Numbered from the stretch's first letter, positions 22,520 to 31,688 are shown. The stretch: 34,637 bases of DNA from JACCTH01 sp036556085 (GCA_036556085.1 DATBKE010000045.1:1-34637), one strand, 5' to 3'. Made by a program: numbers and translations. Notes: generated by a model from the sequence alone, not told the origin.

Positions 22520-23141
22520 AGTAGCAGCCAAGGAAGTCCAAAAGCTCCGGCAAATGGCCGGGGTGGGGATGATGGACGCCAAGCGCGCTCTGGTCGAGAC
22601 CCAAGGCAATGTCGAAAAGGCAATGGAACTCTTGCGGGTGAGAGGGATGGCCAAGGTTGCCAAACGGGCGGGGGAGCGGGAAGCCAATCAAGGCTCCATT
22701 GGTACTTATGTCCACCATCAGGCGGACCGTCCGGTGATTGGCGTACTGGTCGATCTCGCCTGCGAGACCGACTTCGTCGCCAAGAATCCCGAGTTTCGAA
22801 AGGTCGCCGACGACATAGCCATGCATATCGCCTGGGGTCGGCCCCGCTGGATCCGTCGCGAGGATGTGGATCCTGAGGAACTCGACCGCGAGCGCAAATT
22901 CTTCGCTGCCCAAGCGCGCGAAGAAGGAAAGCCTGAGAATGTCATCGATCGCATCGTCGAGGGCAAAGTGAAGGCCTATTACGAGGATCATGTGCTTTAC
23001 GACCAGAAGTTCGCCCGCACCGAGTCCTTCGACGGGACAGTTGAAGAAATGGTGAACGACGTCGCCGCCCGGATGGGGGAGAACATCTCGGTGCGGCGGA
23101 TGGCGATGCTCAGGATCGGCGAAGACAGCCAGGAGAATTGA
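22512..23141 (+). CDS. tsf: Elongation factor Ts
   Basis: EF-Ts is the nucleotide-exchange factor for EF-Tu. The 209 residues have the N-terminal UBA-like domain (VQKLRQMAGVGMMDAKRALVE) and the core with the EF-Tu-contacting TDFVAKN. The protein is shorter than the approximately 270-280-residue forms common in many bacteria and lacks most of a second core repeat, resembling compact EF-Ts. The GTG start overlaps rpsB by eight bases. The stop shares one base with the pyrH ATG (TGATG). Confidence 0.96.
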   Translation: MVEVAAKEVQKLRQMAGVGMMDAKRALVETQGNVEKAMELLRVRGMAKVAKRAGEREANQGSIGTYVHHQADRPVIGVLVDLACETDFVAKNPEFRKVADDIAMHIAWGRPRWIRREDVDPEELDRERKFFAAQAREEGKPENVIDRIVEGKVKAYYEDHVLYDQKFARTESFDGTVEEMVNDVAARMGENISVRRMAMLRIGEDSQEN

Positions 23142-23845
23142 TGGGTCGCAGGGTTCTGCTCAAGCTCTCGGGCGAGGCTTTTGCCGACCCCGTGACCGGT
23201 TATGGCATCCACCCGGCGACCGTGAAGCGGGTGGCAACCGAGATCGCCGAGGCAGCCAACGCCGGCGCCGAGGTGGCCACCGTGGTTGGTGGCGGAAACA
23301 TCTGGCGGGGTGTCTCAGAGCACGCTCAGGGCATGGATCCCGCCAACGCCGATTACATGGGAATGCTGGCGACCGTCATCAACGCCCTCGCCCTCAGAGA
23401 CGCCCTCGAGCATGCCGGTCTCGAAACCCGGGTGCAAAGCGCGATCTCGATGCAGCAGCTGGCGGAGCCCTACATCAGGTTGCGTGCCCGCCGGCATCTC
23501 GAGAAGGGGCGGGTGGTTGTCTTTGCCGCCGGAACTGGGAACCCTTTCTTCACCACCGACACTGCCGCGGCTCTGCGAGCAGTCGAAGTGGGAGCGGCAG
23601 CCCTCCTCAAGGCAAGCAAGGTCGACGGGATCTATTCAGCCGACCCCAAGCTCGACCCGAATGCGAAGAAACTCGATGAGCTCAGCTACATGGATTTTCT
23701 CTCCCAGGAGCTTGGGGTGATGGATGCCACTGCAATTACGATGTGCCGCGAGCACGAGGTTCCGATCGTGGTCTTTGACATGACCGTGGCCGGAAACATC
23801 GTGAGAGCGATCGCTGGCGAGCCCATCGGCACCATCGTCCACTAA
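23141..23845 (+). CDS. pyrH: UMP kinase
   Basis: UMP kinase phosphorylates UMP to UDP with ATP, in pyrimidine synthesis. It belongs to the amino-acid-kinase fold, unlike eukaryotic UMP/CMP kinases. The 234 residues include VLLKLSGEAF, VVGGGNIWRG, DYMGMLATVINALAL, GTGNPFFTTDTAAALRA and KVDGIYSADPKLDPNAKK. ATG 23141 is chosen because AGGAG lies five bases upstream; TTG 23138 would add only a Met. It is coupled to tsf through TGATG. Confidence 0.97.
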   Translation: MGRRVLLKLSGEAFADPVTGYGIHPATVKRVATEIAEAANAGAEVATVVGGGNIWRGVSEHAQGMDPANADYMGMLATVINALALRDALEHAGLETRVQSAISMQQLAEPYIRLRARRHLEKGRVVVFAAGTGNPFFTTDTAAALRAVEVGAAALLKASKVDGIYSADPKLDPNAKKLDELSYMDFLSQELGVMDATAITMCREHEVPIVVFDMTVAGNIVRAIAGEPIGTIVH

Positions 23846-23857
23846 ACAGGAGGCAGG

Positions 23858-24409
23858 ATGATCACCGAGGTCCTGGCCGAGGCGCAACGAAAGATGGAGC
23901 AGGCGTCCGAACACGTTGGCTCGGAGTTCGCCACCGTCAGGACCGGGCGGGCCAATCCCCAGATCCTCCATCGGATCCAGGTCGACTACTACGGCTCCCC
24001 TACGCCCCTTCAGCAGATTGCCTCGTTCTCCGTCCCTGAGCCTCGCCTCCTGGTAGTGCACCCATACGATCGCAACTCGATCAACGCCATCGAGAAGGCG
24101 ATCAAGGCCTCCGACCTCGGGCTCAACCCCAGCAACGACGGCACTCTGATTCGGCTGAGTTTCCCCACTCCCACTCAGGAGAGGCGCAAAGAGTTGATCC
24201 GGATGGTGCGGCACATGGCCGAAGAGGGACGGGTGGCGGTGCGCAATGTCCGCCGACACAGCAAGGAAGACATTGAGGCTCTGCACGGCGAGGTCTCCGA
24301 CGATGAGATTCGCCGAGGGGAAAAGGAGCTTCAGGACCTCACCGATCGCTTTGTCCACCGGATCGACAGCTTGCTGACCGACAAAGAGAACGAACTCGGA
24401 GAAGTGTGA
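23858..24409 (+). CDS. frr: Ribosome recycling factor
   Basis: RRF splits post-termination ribosomes with EF-G. The 183 residues match the family length. ATVRTGRANPQIL, VDYYGSPTPLQQIA, VVHPYDRNSINAIEKAI and GLNPSNDGTLIRLSFPTPTQERRKEL are characteristic, and the C-terminal helix ends at DKENELGEV. An AGGAGG SD precedes the ATG by about five bases. The next gene is cdsA; the usual intervening uppS is absent. Confidence 0.98.
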   Translation: MITEVLAEAQRKMEQASEHVGSEFATVRTGRANPQILHRIQVDYYGSPTPLQQIASFSVPEPRLLVVHPYDRNSINAIEKAIKASDLGLNPSNDGTLIRLSFPTPTQERRKELIRMVRHMAEEGRVAVRNVRRHSKEDIEALHGEVSDDEIRRGEKELQDLTDRFVHRIDSLLTDKENELGEV

Positions 24410-24411
24410 GC

Positions 24412-25530
24412 ATGAGCGGACGAGAGGACACCGCGGCCGAAACCCCCGCCGGGCGGCGTTTCGGCCGGCCCTGGGAGAAGCCGATCCACGAGGGACTCGA
24501 AGGGCTTTTGCCGGAGGACGAGGACATCCCCCTTTCGGAAGAGGCCTATCTGTCAGCCACCACGGCGGAATATCGAGATCTGGCCGAGGAGATCGCTCGC
24601 GGCGGCGAGTCCACACCCGGACCCATGGCGGCAGCGATGGCCGGAGTTGGCACAGGTTTGGTCGATTTCGCCGACGTCACCGGACAGCGAGGCCCGACTG
24701 AGGAAGAGCTCGAGCACATCGAACAGGCGGCATCGAGCGACCTCGCGATGCGGATCATCTCGGCGGTGGTGTTGATCGGGCTTTTCGGAGTCAGCCTCTT
24801 CTTCGGTGGCTGGCTATTTACCGCCTTCATCGCCTTCTTGATGGTGGTTGCCCTCGGTGAGTTCTTCGCCACATTGCGCCGGCTGGGATACGTCCCCATC
24901 GCTCTGTTCGGGTTGCTGGGCACGTTGGGCACCGCACTGGCCGCTCATCTAGGCGGGCCGGCGCCCATGCTGGTCGTGGTGTTGCTGGCTGCGCTGTTTG
25001 TGGTGCTGTTTTACTCGCTGGTTCCCCGGCGGCGCCCCCTCGACAACCTCGCTCTTACTGTCTTTGGCACTGCCTGGGTATCCCTGCTCGGCTTCGCCAT
25101 CATCATCGGGCGGTCGACCAGGGCGATCCCGCTCATACTCCTACTGGTCATTGTGGTCGCCGTCTTCGATATCGGGCAATACTTCTCGGGGAGAGCAATG
25201 GGTCGTCATCCCATGGCACCCGCCCTTTCACCGAAGAAAACCTGGGAGGGCTATGTCGGAGGCACGGTTCTGGCAATCGCCACCGGCGCCTTCCTCTCGA
25301 CCGTCGACTACTTCCCGGTCAGCCTCAACCAATCGTTGGTATTGATCGCGATCGTCGTCGTCCTGTCACCGATCGGCGATGCCGCCGAGTCCCTGATCAA
25401 GAGAAGTTTGGGCGTGAAAGACATGGGGGCGGTAATGCCTGGTCATGGCGGTCTGCTCGACCGGCTCGACGGCCTGCTGTTCGTGGTCCCGGCCGCGTAT
25501 CTCTTCCTGGACGCCGCCGGTCTCCTCTAA
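24412..25530 (+). CDS. cdsA: Phosphatidate cytidylyltransferase (CDP-DAG synthase) with N-terminal extension
   Basis: The enzyme makes CDP-diacylglycerol from phosphatidate and CTP in the membrane. The signature SLIKRSLGVKDMGAVMPGHGGLLDRLDG and the segments FDIGQYFSGRAMGRHP and SPKKTWEGYVGG are clear. About eight transmembrane segments occupy residues 115-370. The first 110 residues are hydrophilic and acidic (EDEDIPLSEEAYL, PTEEELEHIEQ) and form a cytoplasmic extension absent from compact CdsA proteins, though long N-termini occur in actinobacteria. ATG 24412 is chosen; GTG 24406, overlapping the frr stop, would add two residues. dxr follows after four bases. Confidence 0.95.
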   Translation: MSGREDTAAETPAGRRFGRPWEKPIHEGLEGLLPEDEDIPLSEEAYLSATTAEYRDLAEEIARGGESTPGPMAAAMAGVGTGLVDFADVTGQRGPTEEELEHIEQAASSDLAMRIISAVVLIGLFGVSLFFGGWLFTAFIAFLMVVALGEFFATLRRLGYVPIALFGLLGTLGTALAAHLGGPAPMLVVVLLAALFVVLFYSLVPRRRPLDNLALTVFGTAWVSLLGFAIIIGRSTRAIPLILLLVIVVAVFDIGQYFSGRAMGRHPMAPALSPKKTWEGYVGGTVLAIATGAFLSTVDYFPVSLNQSLVLIAIVVVLSPIGDAAESLIKRSLGVKDMGAVMPGHGGLLDRLDGLLFVVPAAYLFLDAAGLL

Positions 25531-25534
25531 GAGC

Positions 25535-26677
25535 ATGAAACCCCTGGTGGTGCTGGGGGTCACGGGCTCGATCGGACGTCAGAGTCTCGAGGTTGCCGAT
25601 CAGTTGGACTGGCCGGTGGTTGGAATCGGGGCCCGGCGTCCCGGCGCGGCACTGGCTGAAATCGCCCGCTCGCGGCCCGAGGCCCAAATCGCGGTGGCGG
25701 GTGGGTCGCTCGAAGAACGCGAAGAGTTCTCCCGGGAGTTCGGAGCGCGGGCCAGCTATGGGTCCGAGGCGCTCGAGGAGCTAGCTGCCCGTCCGAAGGC
25801 GGTGGTCGTCAACGGCGTCGTCGGGCTGGTCGGTTTGCCGTTGACGATGGCCGCGGCGAGAGCGGGAAATCGCATAGCTTTGGCCAACAAGGAGTCGATG
25901 GTGGCGGCAGGACCGCTGATTCGGCGCGAGCTCCAACGGAGCGGCGGTGAGCTGATTCCGGTCGACTCCGAACACTCCGCAATCTTCCAATGTCTGACCG
26001 GAGAGGATTTCGAATCGGTGGAGCGAGTGATCCTCACCGCCAGCGGGGGACCGTTTCGAACGTGGGAGCTCGAAAAACTCGACTCCGTAACACCGGTAGA
26101 GGCGCTGGCCCACCCGAATTGGTCGATGGGCGATCGGATCACGATCGATTCGGCCACGATGGCCAACAAGGCGCTCGAAGTGATGGAAGCCCAGCAGCTC
26201 TTTCAGATAGAAGTCGACCAGGTGGAGGTGGTGATCCACCCCGAGAGCGTTGTGCACTCGATGGTCCGTTTTCGCGACGGTTCGATCAAGGCGCAGCTGG
26301 GCGCGCCCGACATGAGATTGCCGATCGCCTATGCACTGACCTATCCGGAACGTACGGCAGATGTTCTCAAGCCATTCGACTTCGCCGGGGTCTCGCTCAA
26401 CTTCGAAACGCCCGATCTCGCTCGTTTTCCGGCCCTCGCCCTCGGATACGCCGCCGCCCGGATAGGCCAGAGCGCGCCGGCGGTCTACAACGCCGCTGAC
26501 GAAGTGGCAGTGGCTGCGTTCCTCGCTGGGCGATTGGGCTTTCGGTCCATCACCTCGGTCATCGAGCGCACCATGGAGGGTGTCGGAGTGAAGCCGGTTG
26601 AGAGCGTCGATGATGTCCTTGCCGTCGACCGTGAAGCTCGTTCCTTGGCCGCCGCCGCTATCGCCGGGGCTTGTTAG
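25535..26677 (+). CDS. dxr: 1-deoxy-D-xylulose 5-phosphate reductoisomerase
   Basis: DXR is the second enzyme of the MEP isoprenoid pathway, converting DXP to MEP with NADPH and a divalent metal. The 380 residues open with the Rossmann motif VLGVTGSIGRQSL. The substrate region includes ALANKESMVAAG, PVDSEHSAIFQCL (metal-binding Asp/Glu), ASGGPFR, HPNWSMGDRITIDSATMANKALEVMEA and the flap VVIHPESVVHSMV. The ATG before KPLVVLG, four bases after the cdsA stop, is the start. rseP and ispG follow, the usual actinobacterial dxr-rseP-ispG set. Confidence 0.97.
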   Translation: MKPLVVLGVTGSIGRQSLEVADQLDWPVVGIGARRPGAALAEIARSRPEAQIAVAGGSLEEREEFSREFGARASYGSEALEELAARPKAVVVNGVVGLVGLPLTMAAARAGNRIALANKESMVAAGPLIRRELQRSGGELIPVDSEHSAIFQCLTGEDFESVERVILTASGGPFRTWELEKLDSVTPVEALAHPNWSMGDRITIDSATMANKALEVMEAQQLFQIEVDQVEVVIHPESVVHSMVRFRDGSIKAQLGAPDMRLPIAYALTYPERTADVLKPFDFAGVSLNFETPDLARFPALALGYAAARIGQSAPAVYNAADEVAVAAFLAGRLGFRSITSVIERTMEGVGVKPVESVDDVLAVDREARSLAAAAIAGAC

Positions 26678-26691
26678 AGGGCCCGGTCAAG

Positions 26692-26697
26692 TAGCCT
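26692..26697 (+). promoter_or_regulatory. Possible -10 of rseP
   Basis: TAGCCT ends ten bases before the rseP TTG and lies in the 30-base dxr-rseP gap. It repeats the TAGCCT seen before the ABC operon. No SD is seen. Confidence 0.3.
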
Positions 26698-26707
26698 CGG
26701 GCACACT

Positions 26708-27823
26708 TTGCTAGGAGCAATTGGCGGCGTCCTCGCCATCGTCTTCTTCGTCACCGCCCATGAGCTAGGTCATTTCCTCGCGGCCAAGGCGGTTGGCGTC
26801 AAAGCCACGGAATTTTTCTTTGGCTTCGGCCCTCGCATCTGGTCTTTTCGGCGAGGCGAAACCGAATATGGCATCAAGGCCATCCCCCTCGGGGGGTATG
26901 TCCGGGTGGTGGGCATGAATCCGGTGGAAGAAGTGGCGGAGGCGGACCTCGGCCGGACCTACCGCGAACAAGCGTTCTGGAAGAAGTCGGTGGTGGTCCT
27001 GGCGGGCGTGACCATGAACTTCCTCATCGCCTATCTGATGTTTGCCGGATTGCTTCTGGCCAATGGGGTTTCGCAGCTCTCGACCACCCTCTCTGAGGTG
27101 GTGGCGACATTCCCCGAGAGCGGTGAGCCGACTCCGGCTTCCACCGCCGGCTTCGAGGTCGGCGACACGGTGGTGGCTGTCAACGGCATCCCCACCCCCG
27201 ATTGGACCGCAGTGGGCGAAGAACTCTCTTCCCGCCCCGGCGAGGAGGTGTTGGTCACAGTCGACCGTCGTGGACGCCAGCTCGACATCTCCGCCACCCT
27301 CGCCACCCGCGAGCACCCCGAGACCGGTGAGCCCCGGGGGTTTCTGGGAGTGGCCCCGAGTGTTGTCCGTCGTGACCTCGGCCTCTGGGAATCGCTCGGT
27401 ACCGCCGGACGGCAGCTGGGGTCGAGTATCGATATCACCTTCCAGGTTCTGGGCCGCATCGTCCAGCCCGGTACTCTGTCGGAGCTGGCGCGGGTGCTGG
27501 TGGGCGATACCGATGTTCCCGACGAGATCCGGCCGGTGAGCCCAATCGGAGTCGGAACCATCGGGAGCCAGGTGGAGGAATTCGGCTGGGGGCCTTTCCT
27601 CTTCCTACTCGCCTCGGTCAACGTCATGCTTGCCACGCTCAATGTGCTCCCGCTCTATCCGCTCGACGGGGGCCACTTCGCGGTGGCGTTATACGAGAAG
27701 ATCTCCCGACGCCAGGTCAACGTCCGGGTGCTGATTCCAGTAGCGGCCGTCGTCGTCACCCTGGTGAGCTTCCTCGGTCTGGTGGCGATCATTCTCGACC
27801 TCGTCAACCCCATCGACCTCTAG
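26708..27823 (+). CDS. rseP: RIP metalloprotease RseP (site-2 protease family)
   Basis: This intramembrane zinc protease, which cuts anti-sigma factors and signal-peptide remnants, is 371 residues. The first helix carries HELGH with zinc ligands His18 and His22 and catalytic Glu19. The PLGGYVRVVGM loop, the LAGVTMNFLIAY helix, one PDZ domain (about 135-200, with AGFEVGDTVVAVNGI) and the final NVLPLYPLDGGH with the third ligand Asp are all present. TTG is the only nearby start that precedes helix 1. A housekeeping role is expected; no sigma/anti-sigma pair is adjacent. Confidence 0.95.
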   Translation: MLGAIGGVLAIVFFVTAHELGHFLAAKAVGVKATEFFFGFGPRIWSFRRGETEYGIKAIPLGGYVRVVGMNPVEEVAEADLGRTYREQAFWKKSVVVLAGVTMNFLIAYLMFAGLLLANGVSQLSTTLSEVVATFPESGEPTPASTAGFEVGDTVVAVNGIPTPDWTAVGEELSSRPGEEVLVTVDRRGRQLDISATLATREHPETGEPRGFLGVAPSVVRRDLGLWESLGTAGRQLGSSIDITFQVLGRIVQPGTLSELARVLVGDTDVPDEIRPVSPIGVGTIGSQVEEFGWGPFLFLLASVNVMLATLNVLPLYPLDGGHFAVALYEKISRRQVNVRVLIPVAAVVVTLVSFLGLVAIILDLVNPIDL

Positions 27824-27827
27824 TCCT

Positions 27828-29039
27828 GTGACTCCCCGCCGAAAGTCCCGCCAATTGCGCGTCGGCTCGGTCGCGGTGGGGGGCGATGCTCCGATCTCGG
27901 TTCAGTCGATGTGCACAACCAAGACTGCCGACGTCGATGGCACCCTGGCGCAGGTTTACGCCTTGAAGGGAGCGGGCGCAGACATCGTTCGCATCACCTG
28001 CAACGACGTCGAGGCTGCCCAGGGTCTGGCCGAGATGATGCCGCGGATGCCGGTGCCGATCATTGCTGACATCCATTTCCAGTACCGGCTGGCCCTCGCA
28101 GCTCTCGAGGCCGGCGTCCAAGGCCTGCGTCTCAATCCCGGCAACATCCGCGACCCCGAGCACATCAAGACTGTCGCTCGCGAGGCGAAAGACCGGGGGG
28201 TGCCGATCAGAGTGGGCGTCAACGCCGGGTCACTCGACAAAGATCTACTCAAGAAGCACGGCACGGCGGTGCCCGAGGCGCTCGTGGAGTCTGCCGAGAA
28301 GGAGATCCGGTATCTCGAGGAGGTCGATTTCTTCGATATCAAAATCTCGGTCAAGCACTCGAGCGTTCCTGCGATGGTCGATTCCTATCGACTCTTAGCC
28401 GAGAAGGTTCCTTATCCGCTCCACCTGGGCGTTACGGAGGCCGGTCCTCCACCCGGGGGTCTGATCAAGTCGGTGGCCGGGATCTCCACGCTCTTGTTGG
28501 AGGGAATCGGTGACACGATCCGTTTTTCGCTTACCGCCGATCCCATCGAAGAAGCCAAAGCTGGGAGGCAATTGCTCGAGTATCTGGGGCTGAGGGAGCG
28601 AAAAGGTCTCGATCTGATCGCCTGCCCATCGTGTGGCAGAGCCGAGGTGGATGTCATTCGAGTCGCCAACGAAGCGCAAAGGGCCCTCGAGGCCGAGTCG
28701 ATTCCGATCCAGGTGGCGGTCATGGGGTGCGTTGTCAATGGCCCGGGCGAGGCCCGTGAAGCGGATCTGGGCATCGCCGCCGGCCGCGGCCGCGGCCATC
28801 TCTTCGTCAAGGGGAAAGTGGTCCGGGTAGTACCGGAGGCGCAGATGGTCGAGGCTCTAGTGGAGGAAGCAAAGCGCCTGGTAGAGGAGGGTATCGATGC
28901 CCGCCTGGCGGCGGCGGACCAGGACGCCGAGGCTATCGCAGAGGCAGCTCGGGAGGAACTGCTCGAGATCCAGGGCGACGCCAACCGGGTGGAGATCAAG
29001 CGTCGGAAGGTGCGCGAGGTGGCGGCCCGACCTGACTAG
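27828..29039 (+). CDS. ispG: 4-hydroxy-3-methylbut-2-en-1-yl diphosphate synthase
   Basis: IspG reduces MEcPP to HMBPP with a 4Fe-4S cluster, the penultimate MEP pathway step. The 403 residues have a TIM barrel (VGGDAPISVQSMCTTKTADV, ADIHFQYRLAL, LRLNPGNI, DIKISVKHSSV, HLGVTEAGPPPGGLIKS) and the C-terminal cluster domain with CPSCGR and CVVNGPGE supplying three Cys and a Glu. There is a charged C-terminal tail of about 45 residues. GTG starts the protein four bases after the rseP stop. Confidence 0.97.
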   Translation: MTPRRKSRQLRVGSVAVGGDAPISVQSMCTTKTADVDGTLAQVYALKGAGADIVRITCNDVEAAQGLAEMMPRMPVPIIADIHFQYRLALAALEAGVQGLRLNPGNIRDPEHIKTVAREAKDRGVPIRVGVNAGSLDKDLLKKHGTAVPEALVESAEKEIRYLEEVDFFDIKISVKHSSVPAMVDSYRLLAEKVPYPLHLGVTEAGPPPGGLIKSVAGISTLLLEGIGDTIRFSLTADPIEEAKAGRQLLEYLGLRERKGLDLIACPSCGRAEVDVIRVANEAQRALEAESIPIQVAVMGCVVNGPGEAREADLGIAAGRGRGHLFVKGKVVRVVPEAQMVEALVEEAKRLVEEGIDARLAAADQDAEAIAEAAREELLEIQGDANRVEIKRRKVREVAARPD

Positions 29040-29078
29040 ATGTAGTGGCCGAATAGAAGTAATGGTGGACTGACTCGG

Positions 29079-29084
29079 TACCCT
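29079..29084 (+). promoter_or_regulatory. Possible leaderless -10 of proS
   Basis: TACCCT ends nine bases before the proS ATG in the 54-base gap after ispG. No SD is seen. Confidence 0.35.
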
Positions 29085-29093
29085 CCCGCTGCC

Positions 29094-30797
29094 ATGCGTT
29101 GGTCCCAGGCTTTTATTCCGACACTGCGCGAGGACCCGGCCGAAGCGGAGGCCGCCTCCCACCGCCTCTTGGTGAGAGGGGGCTTCGTTCGCCAGCTCTC
29201 AGCCGGTCATTACTCGATGTTGCCTCTCGGCCAGCGCGTGCGAGCCCGGATCGGGAGGATCATTCGGCGGGAGATGGACGCCATCGGTGGCCAGCAGTTC
29301 CATCTCCCTGCCCTTTTGCCCGGCGAGCTCTGGAAACGTTCCGGCCGTTGGGACCTCGTGGGAGATGAGCTCTTCCGACTGGTCGATCGCAAAGGAGCGG
29401 ACCACGTGCTGGGCTTCACCCACGAGGAAGTGTTCGCCCACCTTGCCACCGAGGTCCCCTCGTATCGGGACCTGCCGCAGATCTGGTATCAGATTCAGAC
29501 CAAGTTTCGAGACGAACCCCGGCCCAAGGGAGGAGTCCTCAGGGTGCGGGAGTTCACGATGAAGGACTCCTACTCCCTCGATATCGATGCTGCCGGGCTC
29601 GATGACGCCTTCGATCTCCATCACGGCGCCTACCGCCGCATCTTTGCGGCCCTGGGACTCGAGGCGGTTGACGTCGAGGCTTCCTCGGGGGCGATGGGGG
29701 GGACCAAGTCGGTCGAGTTCGTCGTTCGCAGCCCGGCTGGGGAGGACTGGATCGTCACATGCCCCAGATGTGATTACCGGGCCAACCTCGAGCGAGCGGT
29801 TTCGGCTCCTGCCCCAATCCGCGATCCCGCCGGCGAATCGAAGCTGGAGCAATTCCCGACTCCGGGAGTCAAGACCATCGCCGACCTGGCCAAGGGCTTC
29901 CCCGACATCGCCCCTGCCGAGCGGCAAATCAAGACATTGGTGTACCTGCTGGACGACGTCGTCACGCTGGTGCTCGTGCGCGGCGATCACGACCTCTTGG
30001 AGCAGAAGCTGGTCGACGCCACCGGGGCGGCCAAGCTGCGCCCGGCCACGCCGGCAGAGATACGGGCCGCACTGGGGGCTGACCCCGGAAGCCTCGGGGC
30101 CGTCAACGTCAGCGAGTATCCGATCATTGCCGACAACGAGCTCAGCGGTCGGAGCCATCTTGTGACCGGGGCCAATCAGGACGACTTTCATTATCGGGGG
30201 GTGGACGTCGGTCGCGATGTCGCCGTCGGTAAGTGGGCCAGTCTCCGCACCACCAGGGCAGGCGAGCCCTGCATCCGCTGTGGATCCTCGCTCGAGATCT
30301 GGAAGGGAATCGAGGTCGGACACATCTTCAAGTTGGGCACCAGGTACTCCGAGGTGATGGGTGCCCTGGTTCAGGACGAGGATGGTCGTTCCCACCCGAT
30401 CGTCATGGGGTCATACGGCATCGGCCTCGAGCGGGCAATGGCGGCGGTGGTGGAGGCCAATCACGATGAGCGCGGAATCATTTGGCCCTCGTCCGTGGCG
30501 CCTTATCAAGTGGTGCTGACGGTGCTCAGGGTCGACGACCCCGACACCATGACCGCCGGCGAACGCCTGTACGCGAGCCTCCTGGAGCGAGGGGTAGATG
30601 TGATCCTCGATGATCGCGATGAACGGCCCGGGGTGAAGTTCGCCGATGCCGAGTTGATCGGGATTCCTTTTCGGGTGACAGTCGGCCCCAAGGGACTTGC
30701 GGCGGGCAAGGCGGAGCTCACCACCCGCCGCGGCCTTTCCACCGAAGAGGTCGACCTGGCGGCATTAGGCGGGCGACTGGACCATCTCCTGTCCTAG
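29094..30797 (+). CDS. proS: Prolyl-tRNA synthetase (bacterial type)
   Basis: ProRS charges tRNA-Pro. The 567 residues follow the bacterial architecture. The class II catalytic core has motif 2 around FRDEPRPKGGVLRVREFTMKDSYSLD. The inserted YbaK-like editing domain (about 230-380) includes TLVYLLDD and LVRGDHDLLEQKL. Motif 3 is GSYGIGLERAMAAVVE, and the anticodon-binding domain ends with VGPKGLAAGKAEL. The last 33 bases overlap the end of convergent fdhD. Confidence 0.97.
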   Translation: MRWSQAFIPTLREDPAEAEAASHRLLVRGGFVRQLSAGHYSMLPLGQRVRARIGRIIRREMDAIGGQQFHLPALLPGELWKRSGRWDLVGDELFRLVDRKGADHVLGFTHEEVFAHLATEVPSYRDLPQIWYQIQTKFRDEPRPKGGVLRVREFTMKDSYSLDIDAAGLDDAFDLHHGAYRRIFAALGLEAVDVEASSGAMGGTKSVEFVVRSPAGEDWIVTCPRCDYRANLERAVSAPAPIRDPAGESKLEQFPTPGVKTIADLAKGFPDIAPAERQIKTLVYLLDDVVTLVLVRGDHDLLEQKLVDATGAAKLRPATPAEIRAALGADPGSLGAVNVSEYPIIADNELSGRSHLVTGANQDDFHYRGVDVGRDVAVGKWASLRTTRAGEPCIRCGSSLEIWKGIEVGHIFKLGTRYSEVMGALVQDEDGRSHPIVMGSYGIGLERAMAAVVEANHDERGIIWPSSVAPYQVVLTVLRVDDPDTMTAGERLYASLLERGVDVILDDRDERPGVKFADAELIGIPFRVTVGPKGLAAGKAELTTRRGLSTEEVDLAALGGRLDHLLS

Positions 30798-31688
30798 GCG
30801 TTGCCGCCCGGCGTAGACAACCAGGCCGCGGTCCCGGACGAATCCAGCCACCGTCATCCCCATCTCGGTTGCCAGCTCCACCGCCAGGGACGAAGCCGCC
30901 GAGACCCCGGCGACTACCGGGATTCCCGCCACAGCCGCTTTCTGGGCGATTTCGAAGGAGATCCGGCCAGACACCATCAGGATGACCTCTCCCAACGGCC
31001 ACCTTCTGCGAGCCAGGGCTCCGATCGCTTTGTCGGTGGCGTTATGGCGCCCGACGTCTTCAGCCACCGCCAGCAACTCGCCGTCGGGGGAGAAGAGGGC
31101 GGCGGCGTGGAGGCCACCGGTTGCTGCGAAGGTCGGCTGCGCCTCGGTCAGTCGGCTAGGGAGACTGAGGAGATCCTCAACCGTGATCTGCGGTCCGGGG
31201 GGCAAGGGCCGGGCCGCGATACGGACCGCATCGATCGAGGCCTTGCCACAGACCCCGCAACTCGACGTGGTGTAGGCGTTGCGACGGAACTGCTCCGGAT
31301 CGACCTTGACCCCCTCGGCCAGTACTAGCCGGTATCGATCACCATCACCGAGGTCGGAGACCGCGGCCACCTCGTCCGGCCCGAAGACGATGCCTTCGGT
31401 GATGGCGAAGCCCAGGATCAGATCGGCCTCCTGACCGGGCGTCCTCATCAGCACGGCCAACGGAACCCCTTCCAGCCGAATTTCAATCGGCTCTTCAACG
31501 GCCAGTCGATCGAGGGCTTTGGTGGGCCGACGGCCGTCTTCGACCCGGATGACCTCGACCGATGTCGCCGGCTGTCCCCCCGAAGGCCGGGAGAGCTTCT
31601 CTGTTTCTCCCCCCGCAGGGGGGAGTACCGCCGAAGGCGGGGAGGGGGAAATTTCAGACAGCGGCAAACTTCTGAACCATTCGATCAT
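30765..31688 (-). CDS. fdhD: Formate dehydrogenase accessory protein FdhD (sulfurtransferase)
   Basis: FdhD passes sulfur from a cysteine desulfurase to the molybdenum cofactor and is needed for active formate dehydrogenases. The core runs from VIRVEDGRRPTKALDRLAVEEP through LMRTPGQEADLILGFAITEGI, the CGVCGKASIDA motif with the paired catalytic-type Cys, GGLHAAALF, VAEDVGRHNATDKAIG and VSGRISFEIAQKAAVAGIPVVAGVSA. The start is uncertain. The core has no ATG/GTG/TTG close before it. ATG 31688 adds about 40 residues encoded partly by GC-rich palindromes (PSPPSAVLPPAGGE), and the frame stays open to 31766. It overlaps proS by 33 bases at its 3' end and is divergent from the HNH gene. Confidence 0.92.
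   Translation of the reverse strand: MIEWFRSLPLSEISPSPPSAVLPPAGGETEKLSRPSGGQPATSVEVIRVEDGRRPTKALDRLAVEEPIEIRLEGVPLAVLMRTPGQEADLILGFAITEGIVFGPDEVAAVSDLGDGDRYRLVLAEGVKVDPEQFRRNAYTTSSCGVCGKASIDAVRIAARPLPPGPQITVEDLLSLPSRLTEAQPTFAATGGLHAAALFSPDGELLAVAEDVGRHNATDKAIGALARRRWPLGEVILMVSGRISFEIAQKAAVAGIPVVAGVSAASSLAVELATEMGMTVAGFVRDRGLVVYAGRQRLGQEMVQSPA
31576..31650. repeat. REP-like pair of GC-rich palindromes
   Basis: Two adjacent perfect inverted repeats occur: CTCCCCCC-GCA-GGGGGGAG (31607-31625) and CCGCC-GAA-GGCGG (31628-31640), followed by a GGGGAGGGGG run. A related unit (CCCCCGAAGGCCGGGAGAG) lies at 31577-31595. The composition and twin-hairpin form resemble dispersed REP-type elements. The element lies inside the frame of the fdhD N-terminus. 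Confidence 0.6.

Noticed and set aside
29199..30395. 398-residue open frame antisense to proS
   Set aside because: High GC gives long antisense frames; the peptide shows no family features, while proS on the plus strand is complete and unmistakable.
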